A stretch of 64,000 nt of DNA, taken from assembly GCF_007748035.1 (NCBI RefSeq), contig NZ_CP036278.1, positions 5,952,001 to 6,016,000 on the forward strand, in the 5' to 3' direction. Below are positions 9,553-18,763 of this stretch, piece by piece. How positions within the stretch are numbered: position 1 is the first letter of the stretch; each line of letters starts with the position of its first letter. The notes below the pieces were generated by a model. It did not search any database and was not told the DNA's origin. It was given only the letters and a program-made list of their open reading frames with translations. The translations under genes were made by a program, and so were the position numbers. Source of the DNA: Aeoliella mucimassa. GTDB lineage: Bacteria; Planctomycetota; Planctomycetia; Pirellulales; Lacipirellulaceae.

Positions 9553-10449
9553 ATGGTTGAATCCTCTCAAGATACCGATACCAAAGTTCGCAGCGACCTG
9601 CCTGGTTCGTCGACCGACAACCAGCAGCGCGAGGCCCTGACGAACGAAACCACCAAGCGGATGCTCTCGACCCTGGAAGTGGCCGAAGCTGGTTTGGAGG
9701 CCCTTGAACAGCACGACGAAGCGGCCGCGCGGGAGCACGATGCCGCGAGTCGCCGGCGAACCGCGCTGAAAGTCAGCGTGCTGATTCCCGTGTACAACGA
9801 GGAGGAGACGATTCGCACGATTGTCGATCGTGTGCTTGCGACCGGCGTTGCCAACGAGGTGGTGATTGTCGACGATGCCAGCACCGATGGCACCCGCGAC
9901 GTACTGGTCGAACTGGGCCAACGCTCGAACGTGCAAGTGTTGCTGCATGGCTACAACAAAGGCAAAGGGGCCGCCCTGCACACGGCGCTCGCCCACGCCC
10001 GCGGCGACATTGTGCTAATTCAAGATGCCGACCTGGAATACGATCCGACCGATTACGAGAAGCTTATCGCTCCAATCCGCTCGGGCGAAGCCGATGTGGT
10101 TTACGGTTCGCGATTCCTGGAGAACGCTGAGCAGGACCCCTCCTGGCTGCATCGCTTCGGCAATGCGGCGTTGACCTGGCTGTCGAACGCGACAACAGGA
10201 TTGCGCCTGACCGATATGGAGACCTGCTACAAGGTGTTCCGCAAGGCAGCGGTCCGCAATATGGTGCTCCGAGAAACCCGGTTTGGCTTCGAGCCGGAGC
10301 TGACCGCCAAGCTGGCTCGCCGGAAGTGCCGATTCCTCGAGGTGCCGATTGCTTACAAAAGCCGCGGCTACGACGAGGGGAAGAAAATCCACGTTCGCGA
10401 CGGCCTGCGAGCCATCTACTGCATCCTGCGATACTGGCTGCTTGACTGA
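9553..10449 (+). CDS. GT2 glycosyltransferase, dolichol-phosphate-mannose synthase type
   Basis: A 298-residue cytoplasmic GT-A fold glycosyltransferase. After a 75-residue acidic, helical N-terminal extension comes the catalytic domain: VSVLIPVYNEEETIRTIV, VVIVDDASTDGTRDVL, and the metal-binding DADLEYDP, then GSRFLENAEQDPSWLH. The domain matches DPM1/polyprenyl-phosphate glycosyltransferases, which move a sugar from a nucleotide sugar to a lipid phosphate. There is no C-terminal membrane pair. It lies 11 bases after the GT-C-like gene, so both are probably one transcript and one pathway. The N-terminal extension is unusual for the family; a later start is not evident. Confidence 0.82.
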   Translation: MVESSQDTDTKVRSDLPGSSTDNQQREALTNETTKRMLSTLEVAEAGLEALEQHDEAAAREHDAASRRRTALKVSVLIPVYNEEETIRTIVDRVLATGVANEVVIVDDASTDGTRDVLVELGQRSNVQVLLHGYNKGKGAALHTALAHARGDIVLIQDADLEYDPTDYEKLIAPIRSGEADVVYGSRFLENAEQDPSWLHRFGNAALTWLSNATTGLRLTDMETCYKVFRKAAVRNMVLRETRFGFEPELTAKLARRKCRFLEVPIAYKSRGYDEGKKIHVRDGLRAIYCILRYWLLD

Positions 10450-10484
10450 CGTATCTATCCGCCGAAGGGCTGTTCGGTCACAAT

Positions 10485-10514
10485 CGAAGAAGTGTTCGTG
10501 TTCCTTCTTCGTTT
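10485..10514 (+). terminator. Possible terminator after the GT2 gene
   Basis: CGAAGAAG (10485-10492) pairs with CTTCTTCG (10504-10511) around an 11-base loop, followed by TTT. The stem is short and the next gene starts only 15 bases later, so it could be a regulatory hairpin instead. Confidence 0.35.
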
Positions 10515-10529
10515 GATCGAGTCGTCCCG

Positions 10530-11693
10530 ATGCCTGATACCGTTACGCTGCTCGCTGGTGTCCCTGATACCAATCGCACCCTGTTTCACCAGATTCGCTT
10601 TGCCGTGGGCGACGCCGCGGCTTACCTCGGCAATTTGCCTCCCGAAGGCAAGTCGCTACTGATCATCCGCGACCTGGAAATGCAGCGAGCACGAGCACAC
10701 GCCCAGGCCGACCAGGTCGCCTGTCCGGCCGACTTTTCCCCGGCCGGCGGACTGTCGGGCGACCGCGACGTAGCCACCGCCCAGGCGGTGGTCGAGCTGC
10801 TTACGCAGCGCGGCGTGAAGCAAGTGAAGACCGATCGCTCGCTGCCATTCCTGTTTGCCGCTAAGTTGCTGCAAGCTGGCATCGAAGTGAACCTGGACGA
10901 CGACCTCGGCGTGAAGTCGCGCCGGGTGAAGTCGGCCGACGAGATTGCCGCGCTGGAGCACGCACAGCAAATCACCGGACAGGTCATGACCAAGGCCTGT
11001 CGGTGGATCGCGACCGCGGATGTCGATTCGCAGGGGCAGCTCCTTCAAGAGGGGCAGATTTTAACTAGCGAGCGAGTCCGGCGTCAGATCACTAGCTGGC
11101 TGATTGATCTGGGGTTCGCGAATCCTCACGACTCGATCGTCGCCAGCTTGCCGCACGTGGCCGATTGCCATCACAAAGGCACTGGGCCGATTCGTACCGG
11201 TTGCCCGGTGGTGGTCGACATTTTTCCGCTCGACACCGAGTCGCACTACAACGGCGACTGCACCCGCACGGTGGTGCATGGCACCGCTTCGGAGGAGTTC
11301 ATTCGCATGCACGCAGCGGTTCAGGCGGCCAAGCAGGCAGCGATCGACGCGCTGAAGCCTGGCACAACCGGCGATGCTGTCCACCAGGCGACGGTCGCCT
11401 CGTTGGCTGAGCATGGCTATCGCTACGTACCAGCGAGCGAAGAACGCGAGCTGGAAACGCCCGTCATGAACCACGGCACCGGCCACGGCATCGGCCTCGA
11501 CGTGCACGAACCGATCTTGCTATCGACCGATGGCGAGGAGATTCTCGCCGGCGAGGTGTTCACCGTGGAGCCTGGCCTGTACTCCTCGGTGCATGGCGGC
11601 GTGCGGATCGAAGACATGGTGCACGTGACCGCAGACGGCCCGGTGACGCTCTCGCCGCTCTACGAAGGCTACGACTGGCTCGAAGTAGAATAG
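10530..11693 (+). CDS. M24-family metallopeptidase (Xaa-Pro aminopeptidase-like)
   Basis: A 387-residue pita-bread-fold protein. The N-terminal 150 residues are a creatinase-type domain. The catalytic domain shows the expected five metal ligands in order: Asp in VVVDIFPLD, Asp in NGDCTRTV, His in HGTGHGIGLDVHE, Glu in FTVEPGLYS and Glu in RIEDMV. These bind two metal ions in methionine aminopeptidase and prolidase relatives. It probably removes N-terminal residues before proline or splits Xaa-Pro dipeptides in the cytoplasm. No signal peptide is present. It converges on ribBA with about 20 bases between them. Confidence 0.88.
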   Translation: MPDTVTLLAGVPDTNRTLFHQIRFAVGDAAAYLGNLPPEGKSLLIIRDLEMQRARAHAQADQVACPADFSPAGGLSGDRDVATAQAVVELLTQRGVKQVKTDRSLPFLFAAKLLQAGIEVNLDDDLGVKSRRVKSADEIAALEHAQQITGQVMTKACRWIATADVDSQGQLLQEGQILTSERVRRQITSWLIDLGFANPHDSIVASLPHVADCHHKGTGPIRTGCPVVVDIFPLDTESHYNGDCTRTVVHGTASEEFIRMHAAVQAAKQAAIDALKPGTTGDAVHQATVASLAEHGYRYVPASEERELETPVMNHGTGHGIGLDVHEPILLSTDGEEILAGEVFTVEPGLYSSVHGGVRIEDMVHVTADGPVTLSPLYEGYDWLEVE

Positions 11694-11714
11694 CCACCCG
11701 GAGGTCACAACGAC

Positions 11715-12923
11715 CTATTGCGGCAACTGATGGCCCATTTTGTCGCGTTTGGTAGCCATGTAGCGTTCGTTGTACTTGTTGGTCGGCGAGACGATCGGAA
11801 TCTGATCGACCACCTCAAGGTCAAAGCCACCGTAGATGAACGCGTCGGTCTTCTTGGGGTTGTTGGTCAGCAGCCGGATCTTCCGCAGTCCGAGGTCCTT
11901 CAGCAGCTGAATGCCGACGCCATAGTCGCGGGGATCGGCCTTGAAGCCCAGTGCAACGTTGGCTTCCACCGTGTCCATCCCCTGATCCTGTAAGGCGTAG
12001 GCTTTTACCTTTTCGACCAGACCAATGCCGCGACCTTCCTGCGGCAAGTAGACCAGCACCCCGCAGCCTTCGCGCGAGATCATGTCGAGCGCCATGTGCA
12101 GTTGGTCGCCGCAGTCGCATCGGAGCGATTCAAGCAAGTCGCCGGTGAAGCAGGAAGAATGCAAACGAACCAGCGGGGCCTCGACCGACGTCGGATCGCC
12201 GACCACGTAGACCACTGGTTCCTGCGTCTCGTGCTGCACCCCGTAGGCGATGATGCGGCCGGTGCCATAGCGAGTGGGCAATTCAGCCTCGGCCTTACGG
12301 TACACCAGCTTCTCGCGGACCCGTCGGTAGGAGATCAGGTCCTCGATGGTGATCATCGCCAAGCCGAACTGTTCGGCGACCGCTACCAGCTCGTCGCGAT
12401 TGGCCCGATCGCCGGTGGCGTTGAGGATTTCGCAGAGCACGCCAGCGGGCATGAGCCCTGCAAGCCGAGCCAGGTCGACTGCGGCCTCGGTGTGGCCGGC
12501 ACGGCGGAGCACGCCCCCCTCCTTGGCGACCAAGGGGGCTAAGTGACCAGGACGGGCGAAGTCTTCCGGCACACTTTTCGGATCGCAAATCGCCTGGATG
12601 GTGGTCGCCCGCTCCGAGGCGGTGATGCCGGTGCGGTTGGTCCGATGGTCCACGGGAATCGTGTAGGCGGTGCCGAGCGGGGCGGTGTTGTCCTTGACGA
12701 TCGGCGGCAGATTCAGCCGCTCGCTGACCTCGGGCAGGATCGGCATGCAAAGTTGCCCTTTGCCGTGCGTGATCATAAAGTTCACTATCTCGGGCGTGAC
12801 TTTTTCTGCCGCGCAGATGAAGTCTCCCTCGTTCTCCCGGTCCTCGGCGTCCACCACCACCACGATCTCGCCACGACCTATGGCTTGGATGGCTTCCTCG
12901 ATGCTGGTGAATCTGCCGGGCAT
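11715..12923 (-). CDS. ribBA: Bifunctional 3,4-DHBP synthase / GTP cyclohydrolase II
   Basis: A 402-residue fusion of the two first riboflavin-synthesis enzymes. The RibB domain (about residues 1-200) has DAEDRENEGDFICAAE and FARPGHLAPLVA and makes 3,4-dihydroxy-2-butanone 4-phosphate from ribulose 5-phosphate. The RibA domain (about 205-402) carries the zinc site in SSCFTGDLLESLRCDCGDQ and the GRGIGLVEKVKAYALQD motif and opens GTP. All catalytic signatures are intact in both halves, so both activities are expected. It is divergent from the 13063 gene. I looked for an FMN riboswitch in the leader and found none. Confidence 0.96.
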   Translation of the reverse strand: MPGRFTSIEEAIQAIGRGEIVVVVDAEDRENEGDFICAAEKVTPEIVNFMITHGKGQLCMPILPEVSERLNLPPIVKDNTAPLGTAYTIPVDHRTNRTGITASERATTIQAICDPKSVPEDFARPGHLAPLVAKEGGVLRRAGHTEAAVDLARLAGLMPAGVLCEILNATGDRANRDELVAVAEQFGLAMITIEDLISYRRVREKLVYRKAEAELPTRYGTGRIIAYGVQHETQEPVVYVVGDPTSVEAPLVRLHSSCFTGDLLESLRCDCGDQLHMALDMISREGCGVLVYLPQEGRGIGLVEKVKAYALQDQGMDTVEANVALGFKADPRDYGVGIQLLKDLGLRKIRLLTNNPKKTDAFIYGGFDLEVVDQIPIVSPTNKYNERYMATKRDKMGHQLPQ

Positions 12924-13062
12924 GATGTTTTGTCTCGATCCAGGGGGGATGAACGGCGACCGCTTGCAGGTCGGCCCGAAGGGCGCTCTACTATCAAATG
13001 TAGCTGACTATTACGATCATAAGTGGCCATCCCCTGTTGGCCAATCCTCCGCGGTTAATCCC

Positions 13063-13956
13063 ATGCCGGAAGCTGATTCTAAGAACCCGATTTCCCCCCT
13101 GGGAATCGAGGAATACATCGAACAGGGGCATTTCTTTCGTACACTGGGCACTCGGGTGGCCGAAAACATTCCCGCCCAGGACGTGCTAGCCGCGGTACGC
13201 GAGGAGACGCTGGCTACCTGCAAGCTGCCGATGGCCATCGATTTCATGCTGGCCGAGCTACGGCATGCCGGCACGTTTGCGACCGCCATGGCCAAGCTGC
13301 CTCACTATTTCACGCCGTTTCAGACGTATGTGATCGATCAGGCGGAGAACGAGCGGGGCCGATTTGATCTGCGCGTGGGACTGGCCGTACTGGCCCAGGA
13401 AGCGGAGTACCGCGCGGGACGCTATCACGAGACCGCCCCCACGCTGCAGGGACTCTTCTTATACCAGTTCGAAGTTTTATGCCGGAATCGTCTGGGATAC
13501 GACCAAGGACTCACTGCCATCTCGGGCGACCCCGCCTATAGTGCATTGTGGCGGGAGTGGATTCTTACCATCCGACACCAGGTAGGCATGGTTGATATTG
13601 CCGATCTGCTCTACGTGCGGAGCGACTATTATCACCAACGTGCTAATCAATCGGGGCATGGCGATACCGAGCCGTCCGAGAAATCGGCACCCCTGTTTGG
13701 TGAGCGCGAAGGACGCATCGCCCTAGCGAACCGCCGCAAAGATCCATTGTTTCTGTTTGCTTCGCTCCACCGACAGTTGGGCTACCCTGAGGTACCGCGC
13801 CCAGTACTACGCGATCCGAAGGAAGATTTGCTACCGCAGATGGCTCGCCGGCTCGAGCAGCTTGAGAAACGCATGAAGCTCATGGAGGAGGAACAGCGAG
13901 GGGGCATCGACCTGACCAAGCTGTACGAACCTCCTCCCGAGTACCCAAGTCGTTAA
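13063..13956 (+). CDS. Conserved hypothetical protein with C-terminal coiled coil
   Basis: A 297-residue soluble protein of unknown function. It is rich in helix (repeated segments such as EYIEQGHFFRTLG and AVLAQEAEYRAGRY) and ends with a heptad-like stretch (MARRLEQLEKRMKLMEEEQ, about residues 260-280) and a proline-rich tail. No signal peptide, membrane segment or catalytic motif is seen. The open frame runs back to 12670, but that part is antisense to ribBA; MPEADSKNPI at 13063 is the credible start. It precedes the 2-oxoacid oxidoreductase genes by 117 bases, which may be coincidence. Confidence 0.6.
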   Translation: MPEADSKNPISPLGIEEYIEQGHFFRTLGTRVAENIPAQDVLAAVREETLATCKLPMAIDFMLAELRHAGTFATAMAKLPHYFTPFQTYVIDQAENERGRFDLRVGLAVLAQEAEYRAGRYHETAPTLQGLFLYQFEVLCRNRLGYDQGLTAISGDPAYSALWREWILTIRHQVGMVDIADLLYVRSDYYHQRANQSGHGDTEPSEKSAPLFGEREGRIALANRRKDPLFLFASLHRQLGYPEVPRPVLRDPKEDLLPQMARRLEQLEKRMKLMEEEQRGGIDLTKLYEPPPEYPSR

Positions 13957-14073
13957 TCCCACCCGGCATATTTTGCCCAACAAGTGCGGTTCAACACCTG
14001 CCCGCCGCGCGTTACACTCACGGAATGCCCTCCGCTGGCATCTGTCAATCAGGCACTCTCCCCACTCAACATC

Positions 14074-15927
14074 ATGTCGACTGCTACCGAAAAACCTAGG
14101 CAACAACTAGATGAAGCTACCGTTCGTTTTTGTGGCGATTCGGGCGACGGTATGCAACTCGCGGGAACCCAATTCACCAACACCTCGGCGCTAGCTGGCA
14201 ACGATGTCGCGACGTTTCCCGACTTTCCGGCCGAGATTCGCGCCCCGCGCGGCACCAAAGCTGGCGTCAGTGGCTTTCAGATCCACTTCTCGAGCCGCGA
14301 CATCTACACGCCCGGCGACACGGTCGACGCGCTAGTTGCCATGAATCCGGCCGCGCTGATCACCAACATCGGCGATCTCCGCGACGGTGGCATCCTCGTG
14401 TGCAACGAGAGTGCATTCGACAAGAAAGGCCTGGAACAGGCTGGCTACGCTTCGAACCCTCTGGAAGATGGCTCGCTGGAGCAGAGCTACAAACTGCACA
14501 AGGTCGACATGACCAAGCTCACCCGGCTGGCGGTCGAGGGCTTGGGACTCAGCCAGAAGGAAGCCGATCGCTGCCGCAACTTCTTCGCGATGGGCCTGGT
14601 GTTCTGGCTTTACGATCGATCGCTCGATCCGACGCTACGTTTCATCGACGCAAAGTTCGGCAAAAACCCCGACGTTGCCGAAGCCAACCGCCGTGCGTTG
14701 AAGGCTGGCTACAACTATGGCGAAACCGTCGAAGCCATCAGCACCCAGTATCACGTGGGCAAGGCCGACCTGACGCCTGGTACCTATCGCAACATCATGG
14801 GCAACACCGCCCTGGCTTGGGGACTAGTTACCGCGGCCCACCTGAGCAAGCGTCGGTTGTTCCTCGGTGCGTACCCCATAACTCCCGCTAGCGATATTTT
14901 GCACGAACTGGCGAAGCTTAAGAACTTCGACGTGCTGACTTTCCAGGCCGAAGACGAAATTGCCGCCGTCACCGCGACCATCGGGGCGTCGTTTGCCGGT
15001 GAGATGGCCGTGACCGCCAGCAGTGGCCCTGGTATCGCCCTCAAAGGCGAAGCCCTTGGCCTGGCGGTGATGACCGAGTTGCCGATGATCGTGATCAACG
15101 TGCAACGAGGTGGCCCCTCGACCGGTCTGCCGACCAAGACCGAGCAGGCCGACCTGTTCCAGGCCATGTACGGTCGCAATGGCGAATGCCCGATGCCGGT
15201 GATTGCGGCGTCGAGCCCCGCCGACTGCTTCGAAGTCGCTCAGGAAGCTTGGCGCATTGCCGTGGAGCATATGATCCCCGTCTTCCTGCTGACCGACGGT
15301 TACATCGCGAACGGCTCGGAGCCATGGCGCATTCCCGATGTCGGCAGCTTGCCGCGCACCGAGGTGAAGTACGCCGAACCGCTCAGCAACGGCGACGTAT
15401 TCCATCCCTACGAACGCAACGAGCGACTCGCTCGTCCCTGGGCTCGGCCCGGCACCCCGACCTTGATGCACCGCGTTGGTGGATTGGAAAAGCAAGACAT
15501 CACCGGCAACGTCAGCTACGATCCCGCGAATCACCAACACATGATCGAGACCCGGGCTCGCAAAGTGGAACTGATTGCCGATCACATTCCGCTGCAAGAA
15601 GTCGATGGCCCCGAGAGCGGCGACCTGCTGGTCGTCAGCTGGGGTGGCCCCTACGGATCGTGTGCTACAGCCGTGCACACCGCGCTCGCAGCTGGCAAGT
15701 CGGTAGCCCATTGCCACCTGCGATACCTCAATCCGTTCCCCAAGAATTTCGAGCAGATCCTTCGCAGCTATAAAAAGGTGCTCGTGCCTGAACTCAACTG
15801 CGGACAATTGCTCACCATCCTCCGCTCCAAGTTCGACATCCCCTTGGTTGGGCTCAACAAAGTCCAAGGCAAACCGTTCCAAGTGGGAGAGATCCTGGAT
15901 CGCATTCACGCCGAGTTAGAAGGCTGA
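14074..15927 (+). CDS. korA: 2-oxoacid:ferredoxin oxidoreductase, fused gamma-alpha subunit
   Basis: A 617-residue subunit of a 2-oxoglutarate (or related 2-oxoacid):ferredoxin oxidoreductase. Residues about 10-190 are the gamma domain (FCGDSGDGMQLAG near the start, TFPDFPAEIRAPRGT), and about 200-617 are the alpha ThDP pyrimidine-binding domain (GNTALAWGLVTAAH, AYPITPASDILHEL, TASSGPGIALKGEALGLAV). The start MSTATEKPRQ at 14074 places the gamma domain directly at the N terminus. It works with the beta subunit downstream to decarboxylate the oxoacid to its CoA ester and reduce ferredoxin. No delta (ferredoxin) subunit is nearby. The substrate, 2-oxoglutarate or another, cannot be fixed by eye. 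Confidence 0.9.
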   Translation: MSTATEKPRQQLDEATVRFCGDSGDGMQLAGTQFTNTSALAGNDVATFPDFPAEIRAPRGTKAGVSGFQIHFSSRDIYTPGDTVDALVAMNPAALITNIGDLRDGGILVCNESAFDKKGLEQAGYASNPLEDGSLEQSYKLHKVDMTKLTRLAVEGLGLSQKEADRCRNFFAMGLVFWLYDRSLDPTLRFIDAKFGKNPDVAEANRRALKAGYNYGETVEAISTQYHVGKADLTPGTYRNIMGNTALAWGLVTAAHLSKRRLFLGAYPITPASDILHELAKLKNFDVLTFQAEDEIAAVTATIGASFAGEMAVTASSGPGIALKGEALGLAVMTELPMIVINVQRGGPSTGLPTKTEQADLFQAMYGRNGECPMPVIAASSPADCFEVAQEAWRIAVEHMIPVFLLTDGYIANGSEPWRIPDVGSLPRTEVKYAEPLSNGDVFHPYERNERLARPWARPGTPTLMHRVGGLEKQDITGNVSYDPANHQHMIETRARKVELIADHIPLQEVDGPESGDLLVVSWGGPYGSCATAVHTALAAGKSVAHCHLRYLNPFPKNFEQILRSYKKVLVPELNCGQLLTILRSKFDIPLVGLNKVQGKPFQVGEILDRIHAELEG

Positions 15928-15944
15928 ACAGCCACCACTTATTC

Positions 15945-16025
15945 TTGACGCCAAGAAACGATGGCAATCACTCTCACTTGAGATAGTCACTACCCCACTC
16001 GTTTCGCTTGGCGGCTTTGCGTCAA
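15945..16025 (+). promoter_or_regulatory. Intercistronic hairpin between korA and korB
   Basis: The left arm TTGACGCCAAGAAACGA (15945-15961) can pair with TCGTTT, CTTGG and CGTCAA blocks within 15999-16025, broken by small bulges. It is not followed by a T-run, so it is more likely an mRNA-stability or translation-ratio element than a full terminator. Confidence 0.4.
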
Positions 16026-16055
16026 CGAATCCCACACTTAACTCCCTGTACCATC

Positions 16056-17078
16056 ATGTCCACCGATGCACTTCCGGTACTGAAACCAACCGACTTTGCC
16101 AGCGACCAAGACGTTCGCTGGTGCCCCGGGTGTGGCGACTACGCCATTCTCGCGCAGATGAAAAAGGTGCTGCCTTCGCTGGGAGTGCCTCGCGAGAAAA
16201 TCGTGTTCATCTCCGGCATCGGCTGCAGCAGTCGATTCCCCTACTACATGAACACGTACGGCATGCACTCGATCCATGGCCGTGCTCCGGCGGTGGCCTC
16301 GGGCCTGAAGACCGTACGTCCTGACTTGCAAGTGTGGGTCATCACCGGCGACGGCGACGGGTTGTCCATCGGCGGCAATCACCTGATGCATGCGATTCGT
16401 CGCAACATGGACCTGAACATCATCCTGTTCAACAACCGCATTTACGGTTTGACCAAGGGCCAGTACTCGCCGACTTCGCTGCTCGGTGCGAAGACCAAGA
16501 GCTCGCCGATGGGAGCCATCGACAACCCGCTAAATCCCTTGTCGATCGTGGTCGGCGCCGAAGGCACCTTCGTCGCTCGCACGATCGATACGAACCTGAA
16601 GCATATGGGCAAAGTGATGGAGCGCGCCGCAGCGCACTCGGGCACTTCGTTCATCGAGGTCTACCAGAACTGCCATGTGTTCAACGACGGCGCGTGGAAC
16701 TACGCCAAGGAACGCGACGAAAAGGAAGACAACGTGCTGGAGCTTGAACATGGCAAGCCGATGATCTTCGGCAAGAACCGCGACAAAGGCATTCGCCTGA
16801 ATGGCCTAGAGCCGGAAGTCGTGGAACTTGGCAAAGGTATCTCGGAAGACGATTTGCTATTCCACGACGAGCGAGCTACCGAGCCCAGCCTAGCTTACCT
16901 GCTGACTCGCATGCGACATCAAGATGGCTTCCCCGAACCGATCGGCGTGTTCCGAGCCGTTGAGTCTCCGCAGTACGACGACCTGATCAATCGGCAGATT
17001 GAGCAAGCCATCGGAACCCAAGGCCCTGGCGACTTGGAAAAGCTGTTCCATTCCGGCGACACCTGGACCGTATCGTAG
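16056..17078 (+). CDS. korB: 2-oxoacid:ferredoxin oxidoreductase, beta subunit
   Basis: A 340-residue ThDP-pyrophosphate-binding subunit. Visible features are the cluster-type cysteines in RWCPGCGDYAIL, GIGCSSRFPYYMNTYG, and the ThDP/Mg motif ITGDGDGLSIGGNH, followed by NNRIYGLTKGQYSPTS, which is diagnostic for KorB/PorB proteins. It pairs with the gamma-alpha subunit 128 bases upstream. The C-terminal third (from about residue 245) is the usual extension of long KorB proteins. Start MSTDALPVLK at 16056 fits the family's N terminus; an open frame to 16008 has no similarity. Confidence 0.92.
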   Translation: MSTDALPVLKPTDFASDQDVRWCPGCGDYAILAQMKKVLPSLGVPREKIVFISGIGCSSRFPYYMNTYGMHSIHGRAPAVASGLKTVRPDLQVWVITGDGDGLSIGGNHLMHAIRRNMDLNIILFNNRIYGLTKGQYSPTSLLGAKTKSSPMGAIDNPLNPLSIVVGAEGTFVARTIDTNLKHMGKVMERAAAHSGTSFIEVYQNCHVFNDGAWNYAKERDEKEDNVLELEHGKPMIFGKNRDKGIRLNGLEPEVVELGKGISEDDLLFHDERATEPSLAYLLTRMRHQDGFPEPIGVFRAVESPQYDDLINRQIEQAIGTQGPGDLEKLFHSGDTWTVS

Positions 17079-17136
17079 CGGATTGCAAGGTTAGCCTAGA
17101 ACAAGTAATCGGATCGTTATCTAAAGGGGGGATACG

Positions 17137-17634
17137 ATGGCATCTGCCGATGTGCGCTTACCTCGCAAGCATCGCGCTCAATTCCCTGATCGATGCGTGC
17201 AATGCAACGCAGACCATCCTGAGAGCTTAGTGACGATTTGGACCAGCACCCAAGGCTGGTGGACATTCATCACGCTTTTCTGGGGCAAACCAGTTCGTAT
17301 CGTCGCACCGGTTTGCCCGGGCTGCCGGTGGCGGTTGCGACTCGGGCGCTGGGGAGATGGGCTGTTGATCTGGGCCGTCGGCCTAGCAGTCATCTTCACT
17401 TGCATGCCGTTTATCGAACCTCACGTGCCAAGACCGCTAGCAAAGTACGCGGTACTCATTCCGTTTATCATCTGCCTGGTCCCCTATATTATTTGGAAGA
17501 CTTACTGGCCTCCTGCGTTTGATGTCACGGCTTACGAAAAGTCGATTGATTACGAGTTCCGCAGCCTTGACTATGCAATGGAGTTCTGTGATCTCAACGA
17601 AGAGGTCGTTGAAACCGTCCTTTATCCTGAATAG
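17137..17634 (+). CDS. Hypothetical membrane protein with two CxxC pairs
   Basis: A 165-residue protein. A CVQC pair near residue 20 and a CPGC pair near residue 60 could form a small zinc ribbon. Two hydrophobic helices follow at about residues 72-92 and 103-122, then an acidic cytoplasmic tail. The ribosome binding site is strong (GGGGGG about 6-11 bases before the ATG). It follows korB by 58 bases but has no obvious link to it. No family is recognised. Confidence 0.6.
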   Translation: MASADVRLPRKHRAQFPDRCVQCNADHPESLVTIWTSTQGWWTFITLFWGKPVRIVAPVCPGCRWRLRLGRWGDGLLIWAVGLAVIFTCMPFIEPHVPRPLAKYAVLIPFIICLVPYIIWKTYWPPAFDVTAYEKSIDYEFRSLDYAMEFCDLNEEVVETVLYPE

Positions 17635-17656
17635 CGTGCGCAGGCAGACCAACTTC

Positions 17657-18763
17657 CTACTGTCCGATGGCCGCGTTCCAGGCAATGAGCTCGCCATCCC
17701 CCGCCGGCTGGTGCTGGCAATCGGGCTCTTCGGCCAGTGGATTGCCGGTGACTGCAAAGGCTCGCGACCGGCTTCCCCCACACACTGCGCGGTACTCGCA
17801 CATGCCACATTTGCCGACCAGTTGATCGTGATCGCGGAGCGAAACAAAAGTCGGATGATTCTGGTAGGCGTCGACCACCGACTGCTCGGGGAACTTGCCA
17901 CAGGATAGTGGCAGGAACCCCGCAGGGAAGATCTGACCGTCGTGGGCGACGAACATAATGCCTTTGCCATCGCGCACCCCCAAAGGTGCCCGGCGACCAT
18001 GGCTGTCGCTCCGCCCTGCGAGCGGATCGCCCTGCTTTTGCATCACAAAACGGCGATAGTGCGGGGCCTCGGTGGTTTTGATCGCGTACGGCTGCTCTTG
18101 AGTTTGCCGCCACAACAGCTCGAATACCTGCTCACACTCTTCGGCCGTGAGTCGTTGCTCTTCCACGCCTCGACCGACAGGAATCAAAAAGAACACGGCC
18201 CACATCATGATGCGATGCTTCGCCAGTTGATCGGCCAAGGCGATGAGCTGCCCGACGTTTCGCTTGGACACTGTGGTGTTTACCTGCACTGGCAAGCCGA
18301 GGCGCTTCGCGTCTTCGAGCATCTCGAGCGTGCGGGCGTAACTACCGCTCCAACCTCGAAACGCGTCGTGCGTTTCCGCATCGGCACCATCCAAGCTTAC
18401 GCCTAAGCATCCAATGCCGGCCTGCTTGGCTTGCGACAACGCGTCGTACGTCGCCAGCGGGGTGGCCGACGGGGTTAGCGCCAGGCGGAGACCTTTGTCG
18501 CGGGCGTAGCGAATCAGCTCGAACAAGTCGGGCCGCTTCAGCGGATCGCCCCCGGTAAACACCATGGTCGGAGGTTTTGGGAAGCTCGCCACGTCGTCAA
18601 TCAACGCCCGAGATTGATCAAAGGTTAGCTGCCCCGGGTGGGCTTCCGGCTGAGCCGACGCCCGACAATGCTGGCAAACCAAGTCGCACGCCTGCGTGAC
18701 TTCGTAATAGAACATCAGCGGACTGGTTGCAAAATCGGCTTCCGAATAGTCGGTAGGTATCAT
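17657..18763 (-). CDS. Radical SAM/SPASM protein, AhbD/NirJ-like
   Basis: A 368-residue radical SAM enzyme with the 4Fe-4S motif Cys26-x3-Cys30-x2-Cys33 (CDLVCQHC), FTGGDPLKRPD for SAM binding, and a C-terminal SPASM-like cysteine cluster (GKCGMCEYRAVCGGS, then EEPDC). The pattern is that of the heme-related radical SAM branch (AhbD, NirJ) and the TIGR04053-type relatives. Its ATG overlaps the stop of the upstream hemY by four bases (ATGA at 18763-18760), so the two are translationally coupled. This makes a tetrapyrrole role attractive, for example Fe-coproporphyrin III decarboxylation to heme, but that is inference; other SPASM activities are possible. Confidence 0.78.
   Translation of the reverse strand: MIPTDYSEADFATSPLMFYYEVTQACDLVCQHCRASAQPEAHPGQLTFDQSRALIDDVASFPKPPTMVFTGGDPLKRPDLFELIRYARDKGLRLALTPSATPLATYDALSQAKQAGIGCLGVSLDGADAETHDAFRGWSGSYARTLEMLEDAKRLGLPVQVNTTVSKRNVGQLIALADQLAKHRIMMWAVFFLIPVGRGVEEQRLTAEECEQVFELLWRQTQEQPYAIKTTEAPHYRRFVMQKQGDPLAGRSDSHGRRAPLGVRDGKGIMFVAHDGQIFPAGFLPLSCGKFPEQSVVDAYQNHPTFVSLRDHDQLVGKCGMCEYRAVCGGSRSRAFAVTGNPLAEEPDCQHQPAGDGELIAWNAAIGQ

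Noticed and set aside
12924-13062. FMN riboswitch upstream of ribBA
   Set aside because: The conserved FMN aptamer core sequence was not found in the short leader.
14824-15909. 361-codon open frame antisense to korA
   Set aside because: Shadow of a strongly conserved coding sequence.
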